DNA of 64,000 nt from Flavobacterium poyangense (GTDB lineage Bacteria > Bacteroidota > Bacteroidia > Flavobacteriales > Flavobacteriaceae). Under the pieces are notes generated by a model, which had not been told where the DNA came from, did no database searches, and worked only from the letters and a program-made list of their open reading frames with translations. The translations under genes and the position numbers were made by a program. Where the stretch lies: positions 62,001 to 126,000 of the forward strand of contig NZ_JAALLN010000002.1 in NCBI RefSeq assembly GCF_011751075.1, in the 5' to 3' direction. This document shows positions 56,696-64,000 of the stretch, one piece after another; within the stretch, counting starts at the first letter, position 1; every line of letters starts with the position of its first letter.

Positions 56696-57856
56696 TCATT
56701 GCACATCATATTTCATTTTCCGCAAAATCCGGAGTGCCTCTTTAAAGGATAAATACACCGGTCCGAAAGGTTTCAAAAGCAACTTGGAATCTATCAGTTT
56801 CTGCTTGGCATCATCAAAACCGTTCAGATAACAAATCATAAAAGTAGACGGAAGGTTTTCTAAATCGATCAATTCTCTTTCCGAAAGCCCCCCTCCTTTT
56901 TGCAACTTCAGAAGCAATGCCACATTCGAATTGTAAATATGAAACAGCATTCGGCGATTGAATTCCGGAGGCTGGAAAAGCATTTTACGATCGATTTTAT
57001 AGTAACCATTATCAAAAAAGCGAATCGTTTGTTCCTCTAAAGGGTAATAACTTGTTTTATCATTGAGACCTAACGGCACATACTCGGTTATTGTAAAACT
57101 ATCGTCGTCATAAACAATAGTAACCACATCCTGAGCCGAATAAAAAAGCTTAATCTGCTCGTTAATTAATTCGATATCTACACGGGATAAAAAGGTCTTA
57201 TCTCTGGACTTTTTAGGAACTCCGGCCCAGCAGATCACAAACAATTCTTTAAAAACATGGTATTTAGGCGACATATCTTTGTGCCTGAAATTCATAAAAT
57301 CGATAACGCCGTCCAGCGTATATTGGATGCTGTTTCGAGAGCTGTTTTCAATTCCGATAACCGTCTCGATATTCTGGTAATTCTTTTCGATTTCTCCTTC
57401 AACCGGAATCGAATTACTTCCACGACGTACAAAAACACTATTGGCGAGAATGGTATGGATTCCTTTCTTAAAATACGATACTTTATTCTTGGGTTTAATC
57501 GTAACCAATCCGACTACCCTGTCTTTCGGAAGATTTGGAAACGGAACATTTTCGTACTGGATTTTAGGAGGATTCTCTAAAAAAGCATTTACCAGATTTT
57601 GTATTCGGCTATCATCAAAGAAATCATCCCCCACAATCTCGTTATCCTGATCTTCAACCCCAACCACGATATACGAATTATTGGTAGGATTTGAATTGGA
57701 CAATGCGCAAATGTGTTTCAAAAACTTTCCTTTTCCTTCACGGGTATGCAGATTCAATTGTCTTTTTTTATCATAAAAACTGCTCTCGTCGTTGTGTGCG
57801 AGTAAGTTTTTAATTAAAAGGCGTTTATTAATCATCGTTTCGTTTTTTTTAGCCAC
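56696..57856 (-). CDS. Schlafen AlbA_2-domain protein
   Basis: A 386-residue protein. The N-terminal AlbA_2 part has FLKHICALSNSNPTNNSYIV, VVGVEDQDNEIVG and FVRRGSNSIPVE (about 35-165). The C-terminal half is not recognised. AlbA_2 proteins are putative nucleic-acid-binding or nuclease regulators. It is convergent with the nucleotidyltransferase pair, with 29 bases between stops. Start at 57856 or the ATG seven codons on. Confidence 0.82.
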   Translation of the reverse strand: MAKKNETMINKRLLIKNLLAHNDESSFYDKKRQLNLHTREGKGKFLKHICALSNSNPTNNSYIVVGVEDQDNEIVGDDFFDDSRIQNLVNAFLENPPKIQYENVPFPNLPKDRVVGLVTIKPKNKVSYFKKGIHTILANSVFVRRGSNSIPVEGEIEKNYQNIETVIGIENSSRNSIQYTLDGVIDFMNFRHKDMSPKYHVFKELFVICWAGVPKKSRDKTFLSRVDIELINEQIKLFYSAQDVVTIVYDDDSFTITEYVPLGLNDKTSYYPLEEQTIRFFDNGYYKIDRKMLFQPPEFNRRMLFHIYNSNVALLLKLQKGGGLSERELIDLENLPSTFMICYLNGFDDAKQKLIDSKLLLKPFGPVYLSFKEALRILRKMKYDVQ

Positions 57857-57951
57857 GGCTCGAGCGATAGTGAACTGTCAAAGCAATTGCACTAATTTTC
57901 ACAAATTTCTGTACTTAGAAAAGGCTGATACTTTATAAACTTTATGCTTAT

Positions 57952-58148
57952 TTAACCGCAAGGTGCGCAAAGTTTCTCACGCAGATTTAGCAGATTATGC
58001 TGATATTTTTATTCTGCAATTCCAGCAAAACAATCTTGCTAAATCTGCTAAATCTGCGTGAAAAAATACTTAGCAAAGATAAGAGCGCGCAAAACTTTAT
58101 CGTTTAATCTTTGTGCACCTTGCGTAAACCTTTGCGAACTTTGCGGTT
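57952..58148. repeat. Nested inverted repeat with TCACGCAGATTTAGCAGAT arms
   Basis: Inner arm 57977-57995 is inverted at 58044-58061; outer TTAACCGCAAGGTGCGCAAAG-like words face CTTTGTGCACCTTGCG and GCGGTTAA. It fills most of the 344-base gap before the SDR gene. Confidence 0.8.
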
Positions 58149-58200
58149 AAACAAACACATAGTAATTTACATGTCCTTTTTTATCTCAACAAAACCAATC

Positions 58201-58953
58201 TCAATTTCTTCTAACAATCGTAGACGATGCTTGTGCCGTACTCATCACCACCAACTCGGCAATATTAACATGATAAGGTCTTGACACTACAAAATGAATA
58301 ATATCAGCAATATCTTCTGCTTGCAAGGGATCAAATCCTTTGTAAACATTTGAAGCCCTTTCGACATCACCTTTAAAACGTACTTCGCTAAATTCGGTCT
58401 CAACCATCCCCGGATGTATTCCACCCACTCTGATTCCGTACGGATTCAAATCAATTCGCATTCCATTTGTAATAGCATCAACGGCATGTTTTGAGGCACA
58501 ATATACATTTCCGTTCGGGTATACTTCTTTTGCAGCTGTTGACCCAATGTTGATGATATGTCCTGATTTTCTTTCGATCATTTGCGGCATTACTGCCTTA
58601 GAAACATATAAAAGCCCTTTTACATTAATATCAATCATAGCATCCCAGTCATCGACATCTCCGTTCTGAATTGGATCCAAACCATGTGCATTTCCGGCAT
58701 TATTGATTAAAACATCAATCACAGAAAACGCCTCCGGCAAAGAATTAATACTTTCAAAAGCGGCCACTTTATCTCGTACATCAAACGATAAAGAATGCAC
58801 TTCCGTGAAAGTCGAAAGTTCGCTTTCAAGTTCAGCCAAACGATCTGTACGTCTTCCGCAAAGAATAATTTTATAGTTATTTTTAGCCATTATTTGTGCG
58901 GTTGCTTTTCCAATTCCGCTAGTGGCTCCAGTAATTAAGACTGTTTTTTTCAT
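58201..58953 (-). CDS. Short-chain dehydrogenase/reductase, YdfG-like
   Basis: A 250-residue SDR: cofactor motif TGATSGIGKA, NNAGNAHG, serine in INIGST and the YCASK active site. CGRRTDRL after strand 2 suggests NADP. Such enzymes oxidise 3-hydroxy acids such as serine. Substrate not established. Confidence 0.9.
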   Translation of the reverse strand: MKKTVLITGATSGIGKATAQIMAKNNYKIILCGRRTDRLAELESELSTFTEVHSLSFDVRDKVAAFESINSLPEAFSVIDVLINNAGNAHGLDPIQNGDVDDWDAMIDINVKGLLYVSKAVMPQMIERKSGHIINIGSTAAKEVYPNGNVYCASKHAVDAITNGMRIDLNPYGIRVGGIHPGMVETEFSEVRFKGDVERASNVYKGFDPLQAEDIADIIHFVVSRPYHVNIAELVVMSTAQASSTIVRRN

Positions 58954-58968
58954 TAAATTAATTATTTG

Positions 58969-59181
58969 TAACCAGTTGGGTGTAAATTTTTAACACATAG
59001 AAACATAAACTTTAATTATGAAAAAGAATACAAAAAAGAAACTCATTTCTATCACATAGCTAAACCATGAGGTCTTCGACTTCGCTCAGACTGACAATTG
59101 AACTTTTAAAGAAGTGAAACATCTTTAATTCACTTTCAAAACTATGTTCCTATGTGTTAAAAAATCACACCCAGCAGGTTA
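58969..59181. repeat. 213-bp element with about 39-bp inverted ends
   Basis: Left arm 58969-59007 and right arm 59143-59181 match in about 33 of 38 positions inverted, both with GGGTGT and TTTTTAACACATAG words. Inside is a CTTCGACTTCGCTCAG word of another family. No coding frame. Confidence 0.8.
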
Positions 59182-59259
59182 TTTGTAAAACTCAGAAATA
59201 AATTAGCTACCTCCGAGTGTCAATTTTTCAAACTGTAAACCGAAACTGCAAACTGCTAT

Positions 59260-60135
59260 CTAAGCCACATCGTCCCCCATACTCTCGCTCCAGATAGCAA
59301 ACCAGTCTTCTTTATCCATTTCTAATTCTACTGCTTTCATCAGCGATTGAATTCTTGCAATGTTTACTGTTCCGGCAATCGGAATCACTTTTGCAGGATG
59401 TTTTAAAATCCAGGAAAGCAAAAGTGTATCAGAACCAAAATGGTACTTTTCTACTAAAGTCGAAAGTAGTTTTTTCAGACGACGTGTTTTTTTAGTGTCT
59501 TCTCTGAAAACAGTCCCAAGCGGATTCCATGACAATGGTCGGATTCCGTGAGTTTGCATATAATCTAAACTTCCGTCCGTCATTGCTTCAAAATGTGTTG
59601 CCGAAAATTGTACCTGATTGTAACTTACTTCTGTTTTCTGGCGAATCAACTCGGTTTGAGAGCTGGTAAAATTTGAAAGTCCAAAATCTAAAATTTTCCC
59701 TTCGGCTTTTAATTTCTCAACGGCCTCGGCTATTTCATCTGCTTGCATTAACGGACTTGGTCTGTGCAATAAAAAAACATCAACATAATCTGTTTTTAAT
59801 TTTTTCAGAGATTCTTCAACAGACCATATGATATATTCTTTAGAATATTCGTAGTGTTTGATTTTGTTTTCCGGACGTTTTTCGGCGATCATCTGGATTC
59901 CGCACTTTGTAATTAATTGTAGTTTTTCTCGGGAAATTTTACTGGCGTGAAATGCTTTTCCAAAATCGGCTTCCGTAGTATAGGATCCGTAAATATCGGC
60001 GTGATCAAAAGTCGTAATTTTGTTTTCGATACAGACCTGTATCATGTTTTCCATTTCTTTAAGTGTAAGGTTTTTATCCCATACACCCCAATTCATAGTG
60101 CCCGAAATTATAGGCGATAATGTTGTTTTGCTCAT
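59260..60135 (-). CDS. Aldo/keto reductase
   Basis: A 291-residue TIM-barrel oxidoreductase. Catalytic residues lie in TFDHADIYGSY (Asp, Tyr), LITKCGI (Lys) and LLHRPS (His). NADPH-dependent; substrate not predictable. Confidence 0.93.
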   Translation of the reverse strand: MSKTTLSPIISGTMNWGVWDKNLTLKEMENMIQVCIENKITTFDHADIYGSYTTEADFGKAFHASKISREKLQLITKCGIQMIAEKRPENKIKHYEYSKEYIIWSVEESLKKLKTDYVDVFLLHRPSPLMQADEIAEAVEKLKAEGKILDFGLSNFTSSQTELIRQKTEVSYNQVQFSATHFEAMTDGSLDYMQTHGIRPLSWNPLGTVFREDTKKTRRLKKLLSTLVEKYHFGSDTLLLSWILKHPAKVIPIAGTVNIARIQSLMKAVELEMDKEDWFAIWSESMGDDVA

Positions 60136-60358
60136 GGTAGTATTGCGTTATTTTTGGTATTAAATATGCATTTGTAAAGCATAATCACCAAAGTTCTTAA
60201 AAATATAAAAATAGATTCACAATTCGCCCTTAAAATTAGGTCGTTGGTCGAAGTTTTAACCATTCTTTAACATCTTACTTCTCAAAAAATATTCAATTTG
60301 CACTCTCAAAAGTTAGGCATAAAAATCAACGTCTTAAAAAAGTTTTAAAAATATTTAT

Positions 60359-61363
60359 ATGGAAGAAAATACAACGACTTTAGACATTAGAGCGATAAAT
60401 GAAAAAATTGAAAGAGAAAGTGCTTTTATAGACCTTCTTACAATGGAAATGAACAAAGTCATTGTGGGCCAGAAACATATGGTCGAGCGTTTATTGATTG
60501 GTCTGCTTGGACAGGGACATATTTTATTGGAAGGTGTTCCGGGATTAGCCAAAACTTTAGCGATTAATACTTTGTCGCAAGCGGTTCAGGGATCTTTCAG
60601 CCGTATTCAGTTTACGCCAGACTTATTACCTGCCGATGTTATCGGGACGATGATTTACAACATCAAGCAAAACGAATTCTCTATTAAAAAAGGGCCCATT
60701 TTTGCCAATTTCGTACTTGCCGATGAGATTAACCGTGCTCCGGCAAAGGTTCAGTCAGCCTTATTAGAGGCCATGCAGGAGAAACAAGTAACCATTGGTG
60801 ATACTACTTTCAAACTGGATCGTCCGTTTTTAGTTTTAGCAACTCAAAACCCTGTTGAGCAAGAAGGAACTTATCAGCTTCCGGAAGCACAGGTCGATCG
60901 TTTTATGTTGAAAACCGTGATCGACTACCCAAAAATTGATGAGGAGCGTTTTGTAATTCGTCAAAACTTAAAAGGAAGTTACGAAAAAGTAAATCCGGTT
61001 GTTTCAGTTGAACAAATTTTGCGTGCGCAAGAAGCTGTTCGTGAAGTTTATATGGACGAAAAAATCGAAAAATATATTTTAGATATCATCTTTGCTACCC
61101 GTTACCCGGAAAAATACAAACTGGCAGACTTAAAACCTCTTATCAGTTTTGGAGCATCTCCACGTGGAAGTATCAATTTAGCTAATGCCGCAAAATGTTA
61201 CGCTTTCATCAAACGTCGTGGTTATGTAATCCCGGAAGACGTTCGTGCTGTTGTACATGATGTTTTACGCCATAGAGTTGGAATTACCTATGAGGCTGAG
61301 GCCGAAAACATTACTTCTGTAGACATTATCAACAAAATCGTAAACGAGATTGAAGTACCTTAA
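60359..61363 (+). CDS. MoxR-type AAA+ ATPase
   Basis: A 334-residue ATPase with Walker A GVPGLAKT, Walker B LVLADEINRAP, sensor ATQNPVEQEG and the lid domain. MoxR proteins act as chaperones for maturation of complexes with vWA proteins, here the DUF58 protein that follows at 82 bases. It begins a Bat (aerotolerance)-like operon. Confidence 0.95.
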   Translation: MEENTTTLDIRAINEKIERESAFIDLLTMEMNKVIVGQKHMVERLLIGLLGQGHILLEGVPGLAKTLAINTLSQAVQGSFSRIQFTPDLLPADVIGTMIYNIKQNEFSIKKGPIFANFVLADEINRAPAKVQSALLEAMQEKQVTIGDTTFKLDRPFLVLATQNPVEQEGTYQLPEAQVDRFMLKTVIDYPKIDEERFVIRQNLKGSYEKVNPVVSVEQILRAQEAVREVYMDEKIEKYILDIIFATRYPEKYKLADLKPLISFGASPRGSINLANAAKCYAFIKRRGYVIPEDVRAVVHDVLRHRVGITYEAEAENITSVDIINKIVNEIEVP

Positions 61364-61377
61364 AAAATTTGTTTAAT

Positions 61378-61432
61378 GTTTCAAGTTTCAGGTTGTTGCA
61401 GAACAAACTTGAAACTTGAAACTTTTAAACTT
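61378..61432. repeat. TTTCAAGTTTCAGGTT inverted repeat
   Basis: The left arm near 61379 faces AACTTGAAACTTGAAAC at 61407-61423; same family as 47460-47519. Confidence 0.65.
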
Positions 61433-61444
61433 TAAACAAATAAA

Positions 61445-62308
61445 ATGGATACAAAAGAGCTTTTAAAAAAAGTACGGAAAATAGAAATCAAAACCAAAAG
61501 ACTGAGTAATCATATCTTTTCGGGAGAATACCACTCTTCTTTTAAGGGACGAGGAATGACTTTTAGCGAAGTACGTCAATATCAGTACGGCGATGATATT
61601 CGTAACATCGACTGGAACGTAACGGCGCGCTATAATGAAGCTCATGTGAAAGTTTTTGAAGAAGAGCGTGAATTGACCATGGTTTTAATGGTGGACATCT
61701 CAGGCTCAGAAGGTTTTGGTTCAAAAAGCCAGTTTAAAAAAGACATTGTAACCGAAATTGCGGCGACAATGGCTTTTTCGGCTACACAAAATAATGACAA
61801 AATTGGTTTAATATTATTTTCAGACAATATAGAATTGTATATTCCCCCAAAAAAAGGGCGTTCACATGTTTTGAGAATCATTCGCGAATTAATCGAATTT
61901 GAACCTAAAAGTCAGAAAACCGATATTGCTCAGGCATTGAAGTTTTTATCAGGAACGCAAAAAAAGAAGGCTATCGTTTTTATGATTTCAGATTTTATGT
62001 CTGAAAACTACGAGCAAACATTGAAAATTGCTTCTAAAAAACATGATCTTACCGGCGTTCGTGTGTATGACATTCGTGAGGAAAAAATCCCAAATTTAGG
62101 TATGGTAACCATGCTTGATGCTGAAACCGGTAAAATTCAACTGGTCGATACAGGCTCAAAAACGGTTCGATTGAATTATGAGAAACATTATCAGGCAAGA
62201 GTAAATTATTTTAAGGAAACTTTTAGTAAATCCGGCGCAGGTGTTGTAAACACCAGAGTAGATGAAAATTACGTAACCAAATTATTAGGGTATTTCAAAT
62301 CGAGATAA
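61445..62308 (+). CDS. DUF58 domain (vWA-like) protein
   Basis: A 287-residue protein with the DUF58 signature FSEVRQYQYGDDIRNIDWNV and a vWA-like MIDAS DISGSEGFGS. It is the usual partner of MoxR ATPases. Confidence 0.94.
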   Translation: MDTKELLKKVRKIEIKTKRLSNHIFSGEYHSSFKGRGMTFSEVRQYQYGDDIRNIDWNVTARYNEAHVKVFEEERELTMVLMVDISGSEGFGSKSQFKKDIVTEIAATMAFSATQNNDKIGLILFSDNIELYIPPKKGRSHVLRIIRELIEFEPKSQKTDIAQALKFLSGTQKKKAIVFMISDFMSENYEQTLKIASKKHDLTGVRVYDIREEKIPNLGMVTMLDAETGKIQLVDTGSKTVRLNYEKHYQARVNYFKETFSKSGAGVVNTRVDENYVTKLLGYFKSR

Positions 62309-62471
62309 AATGATAAATTTTTAGATGGCAGATTTTTAGATTGTAGATTTTTTTGAAATCGAATAATTTAAAGTTCTGCATTACACAAATATAAATCCGC
62401 TTAAAAACTGCGTCAACTGTGTTCCATTTTTAAGCATTCATTTTAGACTAAAATCTGAAATCATAAATCAA

Positions 62472-64000
62472 ATGAAATTTAAACTTTACATATTTTTATT
62501 TTTACTTTCTTCGGCTGTTTTTGCCCAGAGCAAGCAGGTTGAAACCAGTATTGATACTACAAAAAATAAAATTGGAGCTGAATTTAAGTTAACGCTTAAA
62601 ACAGTAGTGAGTTCAAAATCTAAAGTTGTTTTTCCTAAACTAAAAAACATCGGTCCTTTAGAAGTTATTCAATCGTACCCAATTGATACCGTTAAGAAGA
62701 ATGACACTTACGAACTGATCAAAAAATATGGCTTAACCCAATTTGATTCGGGAAGATATACGATTCCGAGCATCAAAATTCTAATTGACAAAAAGCCTTT
62801 TTTAACCGACCCAATTTCAGTTGAAGTAGCCAATGTAAAGGTAGACACCTTACAGCAAAAAATGTACGACATCAAAGACATCACCACTGTTGAGAGTAGT
62901 ATTGGTGATTGGTGGAAATACGTTTTAGCCGTTCTCTTGATGGTTGGAATTGGTGTTTTTGTGTATTGGTTCATCAAAAAACGCCAAAAGAAAAAAATTG
63001 AAGAAGAAGTTTATAAAACACCGATCGAAAAAGCGACCAGTTTATTAAACAATCTGGAGAAAAAAGAACTTTGGCAAAAAGGAGAAGTAAAAGAATACTA
63101 TAGTGAATTAACTGATATTGCCCGAAATTATATTGAAGAGGCCATTCAGATTCCGGCTATGGAAAGCACTACTTCTGAATTGATTCAGGGAATCAGAACG
63201 GCTTCTACCAAAAAGAAAATGACTTTGACACCTGAAACGGTTGAGAATTTAGAACGTGTTCTGCGTCAGGCCGATTTAGTAAAATTCGCTAAATCAAAAC
63301 CATTAGATTTCGAAATTACCGAAGACCGAAACAAAATCCAAAAGGTAATCTTAACACTTGATAATGCCATTCCTACGGAAGTACCTGAGGAAGATGAATT
63401 ATTAAATGAAGCACAGAGACAAAAACAAATCAAACTTCAATTATTAAAAAAACGAAACAAACGTATTGCAACTGCGGTTGGTTCAGTTGTTTTTGTATTG
63501 TTTGCTGTCACTACATTCTTTATTGTTACCAAAGGTTTCAAATATGTAAAAGACAATATTCTCGGTCATCCAACTAAAGAATTATTAGAAGGAGAATGGG
63601 TAAAAAGTGAATACGGAAATCCGGGTGTTTTAATTGAGACTCCAAAAGTTCTAAAACGAATGGATACCGAAAAAGCGCTCCCAAAAGAGACAATGGCTCT
63701 AATAAAGGAGATGCAGCTTTTTGCGTACGGAAGCATGATTGACAATTTCTATATTACCGTTTCTACCAGTAAATTCAAAAATCCGGTTGAGCTGGATTTG
63801 GCAAAAACACTAGAAGGAGCATTAAAAGTAATTGAAGCTCAGGGCGGACAAAATATAATCGTGAAACAAGAAGATTTCCAAACCAATGAAGGAGTTCAGG
63901 GTCTGAAAGGCTACGGAACAATGACTATCTTAAATCCGGTTGACAAAACAAGTGCAAAAGCATATTATGAAATTTTGCTTTTCAAACAAGATCAGGGACT
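62472..64000 (+). CDS. BatD-like membrane protein, 3' end outside the window
   Basis: The frame is open from the ATG at 62472 to the window end (509 codons) with no stop. It has a signal peptide (about 1-19, AVFAQ), a beta-rich domain, a membrane helix near 145-165 (YVLAVLLMVGIGVFVYWF), a helical region, a second helix near 335-352 (AVGSVVFVLFAVTTFFIV) and a further domain. By place and layout it is BatD or a DUF4381-like protein. Two membrane segments around a cytoplasmic helical region fit the Bat complex. Confidence 0.85.
   Translation, partial: MKFKLYIFLFLLSSAVFAQSKQVETSIDTTKNKIGAEFKLTLKTVVSSKSKVVFPKLKNIGPLEVIQSYPIDTVKKNDTYELIKKYGLTQFDSGRYTIPSIKILIDKKPFLTDPISVEVANVKVDTLQQKMYDIKDITTVESSIGDWWKYVLAVLLMVGIGVFVYWFIKKRQKKKIEEEVYKTPIEKATSLLNNLEKKELWQKGEVKEYYSELTDIARNYIEEAIQIPAMESTTSELIQGIRTASTKKKMTLTPETVENLERVLRQADLVKFAKSKPLDFEITEDRNKIQKVILTLDNAIPTEVPEEDELLNEAQRQKQIKLQLLKKRNKRIATAVGSVVFVLFAVTTFFIVTKGFKYVKDNILGHPTKELLEGEWVKSEYGNPGVLIETPKVLKRMDTEKALPKETMALIKEMQLFAYGSMIDNFYITVSTSKFKNPVELDLAKTLEGALKVIEAQGGQNIIVKQEDFQTNEGVQGLKGYGTMTILNPVDKTSAKAYYEILLFKQDQG

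Overview
The window looks like a chromosomal segment of a Flavobacterium-type member of the Bacteroidota. The evidence is low GC, SusC/SusD pairs, promoters of the TAnnTTTG type, type IX secretion proteins (PorZ and a C-terminal sorting domain), a B-type succinate dehydrogenase, mevalonate-pathway HMG-CoA synthase, and many short repeat families between genes. No tRNA, rRNA, transposase, phage gene or CRISPR array was seen. Region 1 (1-18019) is the most distinctive part. It holds two SusC/SusD pairs, a GntP-type acid permease, a RidA-family protein, KDG kinase, KDPG aldolase, a D-serine-dehydratase-like PLP/zinc enzyme, an M19 dipeptidase-family metal enzyme, a DeoR regulator and a secreted GH20 hexosaminidase with a PA14 domain. 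Read together, these could import oxidised chitin oligosaccharides, release 2-acetamido-2-deoxy-gluconate, deacetylate it, remove ammonia to give 2-keto-3-deoxygluconate, and pass that through KDPG to pyruvate and glyceraldehyde-3-phosphate. A shared 13-bp motif, GCAA-N5-TTGC, lies at the second susC promoter and between deoR and the GH20 gene, and is a candidate DeoR operator. This pathway is an inference from gene content. Region 2 (18020-24200) has a nested palindromic repeat, the sdhCAB operon, mvaS and a 155-bp tandem repeat block. Region 3 (24242-28802) is a leftward run of small and poorly known genes: two small membrane or secreted proteins, a membrane protein, a membrane-bound LytTR regulator, a SnoaL-like protein, a GNAT acetyltransferase, a degenerate ABC-ATPase-like protein and a TPR protein. 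Region 4 (29270-32455) has an M24 aminopeptidase and two alpha/beta hydrolases. Region 5 (33136-51613) is mostly leftward housekeeping: AddB- and AddA-like nuclease-helicases split by an OmpA-like porin and kbl, then lspA, a DksA-like protein that has lost most zinc cysteines, ileS, recO, porZ and gdhA. The IleRS carries GIHH where class I synthetases have HxGH, a motif swap linked in the literature to mupirocin hyper-resistance. Region 6 (51940-60135) holds an outer-membrane protein, a tiny T9SS-sorted protein, cystathionine gamma-synthase, a DUF3298-type lipoprotein, a nucleotidyltransferase/helical-partner pair, a Schlafen-AlbA protein, an SDR and an aldo/keto reductase. Region 7 (60359-64000) begins a MoxR-DUF58-BatD-like operon that runs off the end of the window.
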